From Umezawaea tangerina (GTDB taxonomy: Bacteria > Actinomycetota > Actinomycetes > Mycobacteriales > Pseudonocardiaceae): a stretch of 64,000 nt of DNA. Location of the stretch: contig NZ_PVTF01000016.1 of assembly GCF_003002815.1 (NCBI RefSeq), positions 124,001-188,000 on the forward strand. The letters are read 5' to 3'. A model generated the notes under the pieces. It had not been told where the DNA came from and ran no database searches. It saw only the letters and a program-made list of their open reading frames with translations. Made by a program: the position numbers and the translations under genes. Shown here piece after piece: positions 1 to 8,455 of this stretch. Within the stretch, counting starts at the first letter, position 1. Each line of letters begins with the position of its first letter.

Positions 1-2416
1 CGGTCTCGGCGTGCACCGCCACCATCGCGGCCAGTCCGCCCGCGCAGCCGTCGACCACCGACGACGACTCGTCGTCGATGTCGGAGGCCAACTCGACGCA
101 GGCTTCGAGCCAACGGGGCAGCTCTGGGTCTTCGGGCAGGATCGTGGACAGCCTGGCGAGCGCGTAGGCGATGCCGCCCAGGCCGTGGAAGCCGCCGCTG
201 CCGACGGCCGGGGCCAGCTCGGGGTCGGCGGCCAGCGCGTCGAGCAGGCCGGGGATCGGCCGCAGCGCGTCGCGGGCGAAGTCGGTGTACCGCTCGGCGC
301 CGGTCAGCGCGCCCAGCTGGGCCAGGAACAGCGCGACGCCGGTGTAGCCGTTCGACATCCCGGCGCCCATCGGCATGACGGTCCAGTGCCGGTCGTCCAC
401 CAGTTCCAGGCCCAGCCAGTTGACCCGGTCCCCGTCGACGGTGGCGTGCGCCAGGACCTCGTCGGCGATGCCGCAGGCCGCGACCAGCAGCCGCTGCGGG
501 TCGGGCACCCCGGCCGCGACCCGTCCGGGCACGACGGCGGCGCCGCGGTGCGCGACCGTCCCCGTCCTGCTGGCCAGCGACGCGGCGATGAGCCACTGCT
601 GGTCGTGCCGGTCGACCTCGTCCATCCCGGCGATCTTGCGCTCGGCGGCCTCCAGGCCGGACAGCGGCAGCAGGTCGGGGACGCGCAGGCCGTGGGCGGT
701 CCAGACGTCCCGGCTGCCGGGCCGCACGGTGAACAGCGGCACGTCGCCCGCCCACAGGTCGGCCAGTTCGTGCGGGACCAGCGCGCGCAGCAGCGCGTCG
801 TCGCGGGCCTCGGTCCACAGCAGGTCCAGCGCCAGGTCGCGGTCCAGCGCGTCGCGCGCCACGTCCGGGTGCGTCGTCTCGTCCAGCGCGGTCGCGTACG
901 TGCGGGTGGCCCGCGTGACGAACCGCACCGGCACGTCGGCGCACGTCCGCAGCAGCTCCAGCAGCTCGGCGCGGTGGGCGCAGATCGTGTCGTGGCCGAC
1001 GCGGAACCCGGCCAGCAGCGCGGTCTGGTAGTCGCCGGGCTCGGCCTCCTCGCCGCCGAGCCGGGGCCGGTTGTGGGCGCCCGTGCTCGGCGCGGGGCGG
1101 CGGACCAGCCGCATGGTGTCGGTGGCGGGGTCCGCCCAGTCGACCGTCTCGGCGGGGTAGTTCGCGCCGTCGTGGTCGCCGCCGAGGCCGGACAGGTCGA
1201 ACACGCCGTGGTCGCCCAGCAGCATCTGGGGCAGCAGCGCGGTGCGCGTGACCGAGTTCGCCAGCGCGTTCGCCGCCGGGTCCGAGCTCGGCGCGGCGGT
1301 CAGCAGCGTCGGGTGGAACAGGGTCTCGATGTCGATCAGCACCGGCTGGTCGCCGCACGCGATCAGGTTCTCGTAGTGCATGTCCGTGCCGTCCACGGCG
1401 TAGACCAGGGCCAGGACCGCGCCGAGCCGGTGGTAGAACCGGCCGATCCCGCTGACCTCGGAGCACTCCTCGTGCTCGACGAACTCGACCCAGCCGTAGT
1501 CGTCGCCGCGCACGATCCGCACCCGGCGCAGACCCAGCCGGGTGTGGCCGTCCAGCCAGCCCAGCATCTCGTTGAACCGGACGTGCAGGTCGATCGGGCG
1601 CGGCTTGTAGACCAGCCGCGAGCCGTCGGCGAACCGCAGCGTGCACACCGTGCGGCCGCGACCGTGGCAGTCGCCCTGGCCGGACTCCACCGCGATGATC
1701 GCGCCGGGGTCCACGCCGTCGAGCAGCTCCGCCACGATCCGGTCGCGGTCGGCGGCGAACCGGTCGAGCATCTCGCCGTGCGCCTCCGCGGCGTGCAGGC
1801 AGGTCTGGCTGAGCATCCGCGCCAGCACCGGGTAGCGGGCCAGCAGGTCGGACAGGTCGACGCCGTTCACGAAGCAGGTGAACCGGTCGGCCGGGGTCGC
1901 GCCGACCAGCTCGCCGCGCTGCCGGGCCAGGTTCAGCTCGAGCACCAGGGTGCGGGCCGCGGTGCGGACCAGCCGGGACGTCAGCCGTTCGGTGAACGCG
2001 CTGTCCAGGCGAGCGTCGGTGGCGGCCGCCGCGGCGGCGAGCGGGCGCAGGACGTGGGCGAAGCCGGACTGCCAGGTACCACCGGTGTGCGGAGCGGGGG
2101 GCGCGTCCGTGGTGGCGCGTTCCACGAACGCGGCCCACTCCGGCCGCCCGGTGCGGGCGGCCAGCTCCAGGGGTGGTTCGCCCAGCAGGGCGGCCAGCGC
2201 GTCCTCGTCGAGACCCGCGTCGGCGAGCCGGGCGGCGAACCACTCGGCGGTGTCGTGCGCGGCCTTCCACTTCGCCAGCCGCGCGCTCGTCCGCCCGCTG
2301 GGCGCGGGCGGCCGTTCCGCGAGGCGGAGGCCACCCGCCCACCAGGTGGTGGGTCGCGGCGCGGCGGGTGAGGAGGTCACGGGGAAGACGGTGTCACCTG
2401 CGCCGCGGTTCGACAT
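1..2416 (-). CDS. lanM: class II lanthipeptide synthetase LanM, partial (C-terminus cut by window edge)
   Basis: LanM enzymes dehydrate Ser/Thr in a ribosomal precursor peptide and then cyclise them with Cys in the cytoplasm. Reading the minus strand from ATG at 2416 gives about 805 open codons. The DUF4135 dehydratase region shows the kinase-like motifs LVYKPRP, GTDMHYENLIA and LIDIETLFHP. The start of the LanC-like cyclase shows GFHGLGGIAYALA and DGCAGGLAAMV. LanM proteins are usually about 1000 residues, so some 200 residues, including the zinc ligands, lie left of the window. The gene diverges from the glutamate mutase/NRPS operon. No precursor peptide is visible here, so this may belong to a separate cluster extending leftwards. 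The start is uncertain because a GC-rich hairpin abuts the ATG; an in-frame GTG 12 codons downstream is an alternative. Confidence 0.9.
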   Translation of the reverse strand, partial: MSNRGAGDTVFPVTSSPAAPRPTTWWAGGLRLAERPPAPSGRTSARLAKWKAAHDTAEWFAARLADAGLDEDALAALLGEPPLELAARTGRPEWAAFVERATTDAPPAPHTGGTWQSGFAHVLRPLAAAAAATDARLDSAFTERLTSRLVRTAARTLVLELNLARQRGELVGATPADRFTCFVNGVDLSDLLARYPVLARMLSQTCLHAAEAHGEMLDRFAADRDRIVAELLDGVDPGAIIAVESGQGDCHGRGRTVCTLRFADGSRLVYKPRPIDLHVRFNEMLGWLDGHTRLGLRRVRIVRGDDYGWVEFVEHEECSEVSGIGRFYHRLGAVLALVYAVDGTDMHYENLIACGDQPVLIDIETLFHPTLLTAAPSSDPAANALANSVTRTALLPQMLLGDHGVFDLSGLGGDHDGANYPAETVDWADPATDTMRLVRRPAPSTGAHNRPRLGGEEAEPGDYQTALLAGFRVGHDTICAHRAELLELLRTCADVPVRFVTRATRTYATALDETTHPDVARDALDRDLALDLLWTEARDDALLRALVPHELADLWAGDVPLFTVRPGSRDVWTAHGLRVPDLLPLSGLEAAERKIAGMDEVDRHDQQWLIAASLASRTGTVAHRGAAVVPGRVAAGVPDPQRLLVAACGIADEVLAHATVDGDRVNWLGLELVDDRHWTVMPMGAGMSNGYTGVALFLAQLGALTGAERYTDFARDALRPIPGLLDALAADPELAPAVGSGGFHGLGGIAYALARLSTILPEDPELPRWLEACVELASDIDDESSSVVDGCAGGLAAMVAVHAET

Positions 2417-2431
2417 GGGGGCTTCGCCCCC
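2417..2431. repeat. perfect 6-bp-stem hairpin with TTC/GAA triloop at the lanM start
   Basis: GGGGGC-TTC-GCCCCC is a perfect inverted repeat directly before the lanM ATG. In the lanM transcript it would form a stem with a GAA loop where the ribosome-binding site should be. Similar short stems with GAA or GCA loops occur near 19983-20059 and at 28342-28356. It may be a dispersed small palindrome or a translational control element; I cannot tell which. Confidence 0.6.
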
Positions 2432-2487
2432 AGATTCGCACCGCACCCCCGTCGGTCGGTCCCGTGCCAGGTCAGGACGGAATGTGG

Positions 2488-2500
2488 GGGTGCCGCACCC
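2488..2500. promoter_or_regulatory. short perfect inverted repeat in the lanM / mutase divergent intergenic region
   Basis: GGGTGC-C-GCACCC is a perfect 6-bp dyad between the two divergent operons, 68 bp before the B12-protein start. The position fits an operator or part of a promoter. No regulator gene lies next to it and the site occurs only once, so this is weak. Confidence 0.3.
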
Positions 2501-2567
2501 ATGCCCGCGACGGTCCGGCGCCGTGAGACTCGGCACCGCTTCTACCCGTCACTCACAAAGGCCGACG

Positions 2568-3008
2568 ATGGAGCTTGAGAAGAGAGAGTTCACCGTCCTG
2601 GTCAGCAGCGTCGCCTCGGACTCGCACACCTGGAACCTGGTCTTCCTGCAGCTGCTGCTGGAGGAGCTGGGCCACCGCGTGGTGAACATCGGCGCCTGCG
2701 TCCCGGACGACCTGCTGATCGCCTCCTGCGTTCGGCACCGGCCGGACCTGGTCGTCATCAGCAGCGTGAACGGCCACGGCCACCACGACGGCGTCCGCGT
2801 CATCAACGAGCTGCGGTCGCACCCCGACCTCATCGGGACACCGGTGGTGATCGGCGGCAAGCTGGGGATCGGCGGTGTCGACAACGCGCGGCACACCGAC
2901 GACCTGCTGCGCGCCGGGTTCGACGCCGTGTTCGACGACAGCGCCCCGATCGCGGCGTTCCGGGAGTACGTGGACGCGCTGGGCGCGCTGACCGCGGTGA
3001 CGGCATGA
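2568..3008 (+). CDS. cobalamin-binding small subunit of a glutamate (methylaspartate) mutase
   Basis: This 146-residue protein is a B12-binding Rossmann domain like GlmS/MutS of glutamate mutase, which with the large subunit rearranges L-glutamate to (2S,3S)-3-methylaspartate. The N-terminus has the base-off B12 signature around D18-x-H20 (SDSHTWN), with His20 as expected axial ligand; the Gly of the classic DxHxxG is Asn23. VISSVNGHGHHDG and VVIGGKLGIGG follow as the nucleotide-loop segments. The ATG at 2568 begins the conserved core, although the frame stays open upstream. The stop overlaps the next gene (ATGA at 3005), as expected for a coupled heterotetramer. Stand-alone small subunits of this type supply 3-methylaspartate units in secondary metabolism. 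Confidence 0.88.
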   Translation: MELEKREFTVLVSSVASDSHTWNLVFLQLLLEELGHRVVNIGACVPDDLLIASCVRHRPDLVVISSVNGHGHHDGVRVINELRSHPDLIGTPVVIGGKLGIGGVDNARHTDDLLRAGFDAVFDDSAPIAAFREYVDALGALTAVTA

Positions 3009-5284
3009 GCCGGATCGCGCACCAGGTGTCCTCGGCCGTCGCGTTCGGCGACTTCGTGGCCGAGGCCGCCGCCGCGGGCCGCCTGGTCGTGCAGCCGAGG
3101 ATGGGGTTCAGCGATCCGGGCCAGATGCGGTCCGGGCTGATCGCCACCAAGCTCGCCGACGCGACCACGGTCGGCACGATCACCCTGGACAGCTACACCC
3201 GCGTCGGTGCCGACGGCGAGGCCCGCCGCGCGCTGGCCGAGGGCGTCGCGCTCAACGGCTACCCGATCGTCGCCCACGAGCCCAGCACGACCGCCGCGGT
3301 CGTGGAAGGCCTGCGGGGCCGGGGTTTCCCGGTGCAGATCCGGCACGGCTCGGCCCACCCGGAGCCGATCGTGGCGGCGCTGCTCGGCGCCGGGTTCACC
3401 GCGACCGAGGGCGGCCCGGTGTCCTACTGCCTGCCCTACAGCAGGCTGCCGCTGCGCGACTCGGTGGACAACTGGTCGCGGTCCTGCGAGCTGCTGGCCG
3501 CGGTGCCCGACGCGCACCTGGAGACGTTCGGCGGCTGCATGATGGGCCAGCTGTGCCCGCCGAGCCTGCTGGTCGCGATCTCGGTGCTGGAGGGGATCTT
3601 CTTCCGGCGGCACGGGCTGCGCAGCATCTCGCTGAGCTACGCCCAGCAGACCGACGCGGGCCAGGACGAGGACGCCATGCGCGCCCTGCGCAGGCTGGGC
3701 CGGGAGTTCCTCGACGGCGTGCAGTGGCACGTCGTGGTCTACGCCTACATGGGCGTCTACCCGCGCACCCCGAAGGGCGCGCTGAGCCTGCTCGCGGGCG
3801 CGGCCCGGCTGGCGGCGCGCACCGGCGGGGCCCGGCTGATCGTGAAGACCGTCGCCGAGTCCTCGCGGATCCCGACGATCGCGGAGAACGTGGCCGCGCT
3901 CGAGCACGCCGCCCGCGCGGCGGAACGGGCCGGGACCGCACCGGCGGGCGACGACGACAGCGCCGTGTACCAGGAGGCCCGCGCGATCGTGGACGCGGTG
4001 CTGGACCTCGACCCCGACCTGGGCCGCGGTCTCGTCCGCGCCTTCGAGCTCGGCTACCTGGACGTGCCGTACTGCCTGCACCCCGACAACGCGGGCCGCA
4101 CCCGCGGGCACGTCGACGGTGCCGGGCGCCTCGCGTGGAGCCGGATCGGCGCGCTGCCGATCGGCCACCTCGTGACCCCACCCCGTGCCGAGGGCATGAC
4201 CTCGGCGACGTTGCTGACCGCTCTGACCCACGTGGAGCGGACGTTCGACGACGAACGACTGGAGAGGACCGCGCAGATGACCCTGACCACGACCACGGCG
4301 GGCACGACCACCGCACCACCGTCCCCCCGCGAGCACCTGACCTCGCCGGTGACGCGCACCGTGATGCGCGTGCAGGACAAGGCGTTGACCGCCGCCCGCG
4401 AGTACTTGCGCGACAACGGTTTCACCGAGCTGCTGCCCGCCGTCATCGGCCCGGTCACCGACCCCGGCGGCCGCGGGTCCAAGCAGGTCGACGTCGACTA
4501 CTACGGCCACCGCTACAAGCTGATGACCAGCGCCATCCTCTACAAGCAGGCGTCGCTGCTCGGCTTCGACAAGATGTTCTCCATCGCGCCCAACGTGCGG
4601 CTGGAGCCGCCGGAGACCGCGAACACCTCCCGGCACCTGGCCGAGTTCCACCAGCTCGACGTGGAGATCGCCGGTGCCAAGCGCGACGACGCGCTCAAGG
4701 TCGTCGAGGAGCTCGTCGCGGCGATGGTCGACCGGGTCGTCACCGAGATGCCCGCCGAGCTCGAGGAGCTGGGCCGCGACAAGGACGCGTTCACCGACCT
4801 GCTGTCCGGCGCGTTCGGCCGGGTCACCCACGGCGCGGCCGTCGCGGACCTGCGGGGCCTGGGCCACGCGCAGAGCGCCGACGCCGAGATCGACTGGGAG
4901 GGCGAGGCGATCCTGTCCCGCAAGTCCAGCCGCCCGTTCTTCATCACCGACTACCCCAAGGGCTCGCGCGGGTTCTACGACCGCGAGGACCCGGCCGAAC
5001 CCGGCGTGCTGCGCAACTTCGACCTGATCGCCCCCGAGGGCTTCGGCGAGCTGTGCTCCGGCAGCGAGCGGGAGTTCGAGTACGCCCGGATCGTCGCCCG
5101 GATGCGCGAGACGGGCGAGAACCCCGCCAAGTACGGCTGGTACCTGCAGATGGTCCGCGAGGGCATCCCCGCCAGCGCCGGGTTCGGCATCGGCGTCCAG
5201 CGCTTCGTGCGCTACCTGTGCGGGCTCGACGCGGTGTGGCAGGCCAGCGCCTACCCCAAGATCCCCGGCGTGGTGTCCTGGTGA
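3005..5284 (+). CDS. fusion: glutamate mutase large (epsilon) subunit + AsnRS/AspRS-derived asparagine-synthetase-like domain
   Basis: One 759-residue frame joins two enzymes. Residues 1 to about 420 match the methylaspartate mutase epsilon subunit (QPRMGF, HEPSTTAAVVEG, FGGCMMGQLCPPSLLVAIS, GVYPRTPKGA), which holds the substrate and adenosylcobalamin barrel. After a Thr/Pro-rich linker (about 425-440), residues 440-759 are a class II aminoacyl-tRNA-synthetase core of the Asn/Asp type: motif 2 around 540 (TANTSRHLAEF, then QLDVEIA) and motif 3 around 727 (GFGIGVQR). No anticodon-binding domain is present, as in stand-alone archaeal-type asparagine synthetases. I infer ATP-dependent amidation of aspartate or, here, 3-methylaspartate. 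An ATG at 4277 (residue 425) with GGAGAGG upstream could also give the C-terminal enzyme alone. Starts overlap the neighbours by 4 bp on both sides. Confidence 0.85.
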   Translation: MSRIAHQVSSAVAFGDFVAEAAAAGRLVVQPRMGFSDPGQMRSGLIATKLADATTVGTITLDSYTRVGADGEARRALAEGVALNGYPIVAHEPSTTAAVVEGLRGRGFPVQIRHGSAHPEPIVAALLGAGFTATEGGPVSYCLPYSRLPLRDSVDNWSRSCELLAAVPDAHLETFGGCMMGQLCPPSLLVAISVLEGIFFRRHGLRSISLSYAQQTDAGQDEDAMRALRRLGREFLDGVQWHVVVYAYMGVYPRTPKGALSLLAGAARLAARTGGARLIVKTVAESSRIPTIAENVAALEHAARAAERAGTAPAGDDDSAVYQEARAIVDAVLDLDPDLGRGLVRAFELGYLDVPYCLHPDNAGRTRGHVDGAGRLAWSRIGALPIGHLVTPPRAEGMTSATLLTALTHVERTFDDERLERTAQMTLTTTTAGTTTAPPSPREHLTSPVTRTVMRVQDKALTAAREYLRDNGFTELLPAVIGPVTDPGGRGSKQVDVDYYGHRYKLMTSAILYKQASLLGFDKMFSIAPNVRLEPPETANTSRHLAEFHQLDVEIAGAKRDDALKVVEELVAAMVDRVVTEMPAELEELGRDKDAFTDLLSGAFGRVTHGAAVADLRGLGHAQSADAEIDWEGEAILSRKSSRPFFITDYPKGSRGFYDREDPAEPGVLRNFDLIAPEGFGELCSGSEREFEYARIVARMRETGENPAKYGWYLQMVREGIPASAGFGIGVQRFVRYLCGLDAVWQASAYPKIPGVVSW
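4261..4279 (+). promoter_or_regulatory. possible internal ribosome-binding site and start codon inside the fusion gene
   Basis: GGAGAGG at 4261-4267 lies nine bases before an in-frame ATG at 4277, exactly at the boundary between the mutase and the synthetase-like part. It may be a relic of two formerly separate genes, or may still allow separate translation of a 335-residue C-terminal protein. Confidence 0.45.
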
Positions 5285-6543
5285 GCGGGCTGCGCGCGGA
5301 GGGCTTCCCCGAGGACGAGGTACGCGCCCGTGCCCGCGGTGGCGCGGCGTGCGCGTTCCCGCCGGTCGAGCAGTACGGCACCAGGCTGTTCGGGGCGAGC
5401 GGCACCGGGTTCGCCGACGAGCTGGACACCATGCGGCTGGTGCCGCCGGTGTTCATGCCGCAGCGGCTGGAGAAGCTGATCGACCTCGCCAGGGAACCGC
5501 TCTACGGCGACGTCGACCTGACCACGGTGGTCGGCGGCTTCCGCTCCACGATGCCGGTGTACCTGTCGGCCTTCGGGTCGACCCAGGTCGCCAGCACCGA
5601 CCTGGGGCAGGCCGCGAGCAGGCAGGCCGGGGCGCTCGGCATCCCGATGGTGATCGGCGAGAACATCGTGCCGGTCAACGGGTACGGGCGGCTCGGCACG
5701 ACGGACAAGTCGCTGCTCGAACGGATCAGCGCCTACGCGGAGACCTCGCCGGACGGCTGGGGCGGCGTCGTGGTCCAGCAGAGCACCGAGGACGCCGACG
5801 CCGAGGTGTGGAACCTGGTCTACAGCGACCTGTCGGCCCAGCCGCTGCTCGACAGCGGGCGGCTCGCGTTCGAGCTGAAGGTGGGGCAGGGCGCCAAACC
5901 CGGCCTCGGCGGCATGACCGTGCTCGACGCCGACAAGGCGGCGCGGATCGCGGAGGCGTTCGCGATCGACCCGCTGTTCGGCTCGCGGGTGCTGCGCTCC
6001 AGCAGCCCCGGCACGTTCACCGAGGAGATCCTGCACCAGCAGATCCGGTTCATGCGCAACAACTTCCCCCGCGCGAAGGTGTGGGTGAAGCTGCCGCCCG
6101 CCCGCGACATCGGCTCGGCCGTGCGGGTGGCGTGGGGAGCGGGCGCGGACGCGGTGACCGTGGACGGCGCCGAGGGCGGCACCGGCTGGGCGCCGTCGGG
6201 GTTCCTCGACCACGTCGGCCTGCCGCTGGGCGAGTGCCTGCGCCGCATCGGCGAGCCCGAGGGCTGCCTGCTGGTCACCGGCCGGATGTGGGAGGGCAGC
6301 AGGGCGGCCAAGGCCGTCGCGCTGGGCGCCCGCGCCGTCGGGCTCGGCCGGGCCGCGCTGCTGGCCGTGGACGAGGACCCCGAGGAGGGGCTGGTGCGGC
6401 TGGCCGAGTGCCTCGCGCTGGAGCTGCGGCTGCTGATCAGCTCGGTGGGCAAGTACGCGCCGTGGGCGCTGGGCTCGGAGGACGTGTGGTCCCGGCCCGC
6501 GCCCGAGCAGATCCTGCTGCCCGAGCAGGGGGTCCGGTCGTGA
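5281..6543 (+). CDS. stand-alone glutamate-synthase-type FMN domain protein (GltB-like)
   Basis: This 420-residue protein resembles the FMN-binding (beta/alpha)8 domain of glutamate synthase, without the glutaminase or the C-terminal beta-helix domains. Family hallmarks include ELKVGQGAKPGLGG, VDGAEGGTG, the early PVYLSAFGS segment and a late LGARAVGLGRAAL phosphate-binding stretch. The usual reaction is reductive transfer of ammonia to 2-oxoglutarate to form glutamate. Here it could feed glutamate to the mutase or handle nitrogen for the amidation step; both are inferences. The GTG start overlaps the previous stop (GTGA at 5281), and the gene ends overlapping the next start in the same way, so it is firmly part of the operon. 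Confidence 0.82.
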   Translation: MSGLRAEGFPEDEVRARARGGAACAFPPVEQYGTRLFGASGTGFADELDTMRLVPPVFMPQRLEKLIDLAREPLYGDVDLTTVVGGFRSTMPVYLSAFGSTQVASTDLGQAASRQAGALGIPMVIGENIVPVNGYGRLGTTDKSLLERISAYAETSPDGWGGVVVQQSTEDADAEVWNLVYSDLSAQPLLDSGRLAFELKVGQGAKPGLGGMTVLDADKAARIAEAFAIDPLFGSRVLRSSSPGTFTEEILHQQIRFMRNNFPRAKVWVKLPPARDIGSAVRVAWGAGADAVTVDGAEGGTGWAPSGFLDHVGLPLGECLRRIGEPEGCLLVTGRMWEGSRAAKAVALGARAVGLGRAALLAVDEDPEEGLVRLAECLALELRLLISSVGKYAPWALGSEDVWSRPAPEQILLPEQGVRS

Positions 6544-6902
6544 GCGGCGTCCGGTGGGGCCGCGGCCGCGAGGTGTGGTCGCCGGTCGAGGCGTTCCTGC
6601 TGCTCGGCAGGGCGGGCGCGGAGCCGCTGCCGGTCCGGGCCCGTGCCGGGGGCACCCGCCGCCACGGCGTGCGGGCCGTGCCCTCCCCGTCCGACGGCGC
6701 GCCGTCGACGATCCAGGCAGGCGACCGCCGTCGGTCACCGGCCAGGCGGTTCGTGGTCCTCGGCCCCGAGGACCCGGTGCCGTCCACCGTCCGGGCGGGC
6801 GCGGCCGCCGCGGTCTTCGCCCGCGCCGCGACCGACCGCGCCCGCCGCGTGGTCGTGCCGTTCCGGCTTTTCCCGTTGCCGCACCAGGAGGTCAGGTCGT
6901 GA
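6540..6902 (+). CDS. hypothetical protein, 120 residues, inside the biosynthetic operon
   Basis: I do not recognise this protein. It has no signal peptide and no membrane segment, and is rich in Arg, Ala and Pro. It starts [13 protein letters not shown], has a loose middle (about residues 35-65), and ends with a more ordered stretch containing [16 protein letters not shown] and [14 protein letters not shown]. The GTG start overlaps the preceding stop by 4 bp and its own stop overlaps the exporter start, so translation is probably coupled to genes of known role. It could be a small accessory subunit of the FMN protein or of the fusion enzyme. That it is real is supported by the spacing more than by sequence. 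Confidence 0.6.
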   Translation: MSGVRWGRGREVWSPVEAFLLLGRAGAEPLPVRARAGGTRRHGVRAVPSPSDGAPSTIQAGDRRRSPARRFVVLGPEDPVPSTVRAGAAAAVFARAATDRARRVVVPFRLFPLPHQEVRS

Positions 6903-8209
6903 CGACCACGGAGACCAACCCCGCCGACACGGCGGTGCAGGACCCGCCGAGGCGGCGCGGCGGCCTGCTGTGGCACCGGGACTTCCGGCTGCTGTGGGCG
7001 GGCGAGACGATCAGCAAGATCGGCGGCACGGTCACCGCCGTCGCGGTCTCCCTGGTCGCCGTCGACGTGCTGGACGCGGGCGGCTTCGAGATGGGGCTGC
7101 TGCGCGCGATGTCGTGGGTGCCGTGGCTGCTGATCGGCCTGCCCGCGGGCGCCTGGACCGACCGGATGCGGCGCAGGCCGGTGATGGTGACCGTCGACCT
7201 GGTGTCGATGCTGCTGTTCCTCAGCGTGCCGATCGCCGCGTGGGCCGGTGCGCTCACGATGACCCAGCTGCTCGTGGTGACCCTGCTCGCCGGGGTCGGG
7301 CAGGTGTTCTTCAGCGCCGCCTACCAGGCCTACCTGCCGACCGTCGTCGACAAGGAGGACCTGGCCGAGGGCAACGCGAAGCTCGCGGGCAGCGAGCAGG
7401 TCGCGATGGTCGCGGGCCCCGGTCTCGGCGGCCTGGTCGTCCAGGCGCTCGGCGCGGCCACGGGTCTGCTGACCCAGGCCGTCGGGTTCCTGGTCTCGGC
7501 GGTCTGCCTGCGGGCCATCCGGGCGCAGGAGCCGCCGGTCGAGCGCAAGGCCGTGCGGACGACGCTGCGCAAGGACATCGGCGAGGGCCTGCGCTACGTC
7601 GTGCGCGACCCGTACCTGCGGGTGCTGGCGCTGTGCAGCGCGGTCGACAACCTCACGCTCAGCGGCGCCCAGGCCCTGCTGGTGATCTTCCTGTTCCGCG
7701 AGGTCGGCGAGGGTCCGAGCACGGTCGGCCTGCTGATCGGCGCCGACGCGCTCGGCGGCGTGCTCGGCGCGCTCATCGCCACCCGGATCGTGAAGCGCTT
7801 CGGCTCCGGCCGCGCGCTGCTGCTGGCCGCGCTCGGCGCCACCCCGTTCGGCCTGCTCATCCCGCTCACCCAGCCCGGCTACGGACTCGTGTTCTTCGTG
7901 CTGGGCCTGATGATCCCGTCCGTCGGCATCGTCGTGATGAACGTCGTCGTCAACGGCTTCCGCCAGTCCTACTGCCCGCCGGACCTGCTCGGCCGCATCT
8001 TCACCAGCTCGCGGTTCGTCGCCTTCGGGGTCATCCCGATCGGCGCGCTGCTCGGCGGCGTCCTGGCCGACGCCATCGGCATCCGCGAGGCCATGTGGGT
8101 CCTGCTGGCCGCCACCGCGCTCGGCAAGCTCCTGCGCCTGCTCGGCCCGTTCCGCTCGCAGCGCGTCCTGCCCACCGAACCCCCCACCGCAGAAGAGGTC
8201 TCCCGATGA
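6899..8209 (+). CDS. MFS efflux transporter
   Basis: This 436-residue protein has about twelve hydrophobic segments and resembles the MFS_3/enterobactin-exporter type of drug or peptide efflux pump. The N-terminal cytoplasmic end is short and charged and is followed by [15 protein letters not shown]. Loop 2-3 carries the family motif as [13 protein letters not shown]. The position between the precursor-supply genes and the MbtH/NRPS genes suggests export of the NRPS product, possibly as self-resistance. The GTG start overlaps the previous stop, and its TGA overlaps the ATG of the MbtH gene. Confidence 0.85.
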   Translation: MTTTETNPADTAVQDPPRRRGGLLWHRDFRLLWAGETISKIGGTVTAVAVSLVAVDVLDAGGFEMGLLRAMSWVPWLLIGLPAGAWTDRMRRRPVMVTVDLVSMLLFLSVPIAAWAGALTMTQLLVVTLLAGVGQVFFSAAYQAYLPTVVDKEDLAEGNAKLAGSEQVAMVAGPGLGGLVVQALGAATGLLTQAVGFLVSAVCLRAIRAQEPPVERKAVRTTLRKDIGEGLRYVVRDPYLRVLALCSAVDNLTLSGAQALLVIFLFREVGEGPSTVGLLIGADALGGVLGALIATRIVKRFGSGRALLLAALGATPFGLLIPLTQPGYGLVFFVLGLMIPSVGIVVMNVVVNGFRQSYCPPDLLGRIFTSSRFVAFGVIPIGALLGGVLADAIGIREAMWVLLAATALGKLLRLLGPFRSQRVLPTEPPTAEEVSR

Positions 8210-8424
8210 GCGTCAACCCGTTCGAGCAGGAAGACGGCGTCTACCTGGTCCTCGTCAACGCCGAGCGGCAGCACTCGCTCTGGCCCGCGGCGATCGAGAT
8301 CCCGTCCGGCTGGACCGCCGTGCACGGCGAGGGCACCCGCCAGGCCTGCCTCGACTACGTCGAGACCCACTGGACCGACCTCCGTCCCGCCAGCCTCGTC
8401 GCGGCGATGGCCGCCTCCAACTGA
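8206..8424 (+). CDS. MbtH-like protein
   Basis: At 72 residues with [25 protein letters not shown] and the WTDLRP end, this is a canonical MbtH-like protein. These small partners bind NRPS adenylation domains and help them fold and work. It overlaps the exporter stop by 4 bp and lies 31 bp before the first NRPS, the usual place for such genes. All the conserved Trp residues are present. Confidence 0.95.
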   Translation: MSVNPFEQEDGVYLVLVNAERQHSLWPAAIEIPSGWTAVHGEGTRQACLDYVETHWTDLRPASLVAAMAASN

Positions 8425-8455
8425 CGTTCCGCCCGACTGCACTGAGGAGACTGCT

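Noticed and set aside
11-2371. 786-codon open frame on the + strand
   Set aside because: It is antisense to lanM, has an Arg/Gln/Val/Gly-biased shadow composition and no motifs. The minus frame carries clear LanM motifs.
2482-2526. 14-codon ORF (one Cys) between lanM and the mutase operon as a lanthipeptide precursor
   Set aside because: Too short, without a leader or a Ser/Thr-Cys core; probably chance.
2549-4867. 772-codon minus-strand frame over the mutase genes
   Set aside because: No recognisable domain, and it opposes two genes with strong family motifs and 4-bp coupling.
3553-5280. Long upstream extension of the FMN protein frame
   Set aside because: That part is an out-of-frame shadow of the mutase fusion gene; the protein domain begins after GTG 5281.
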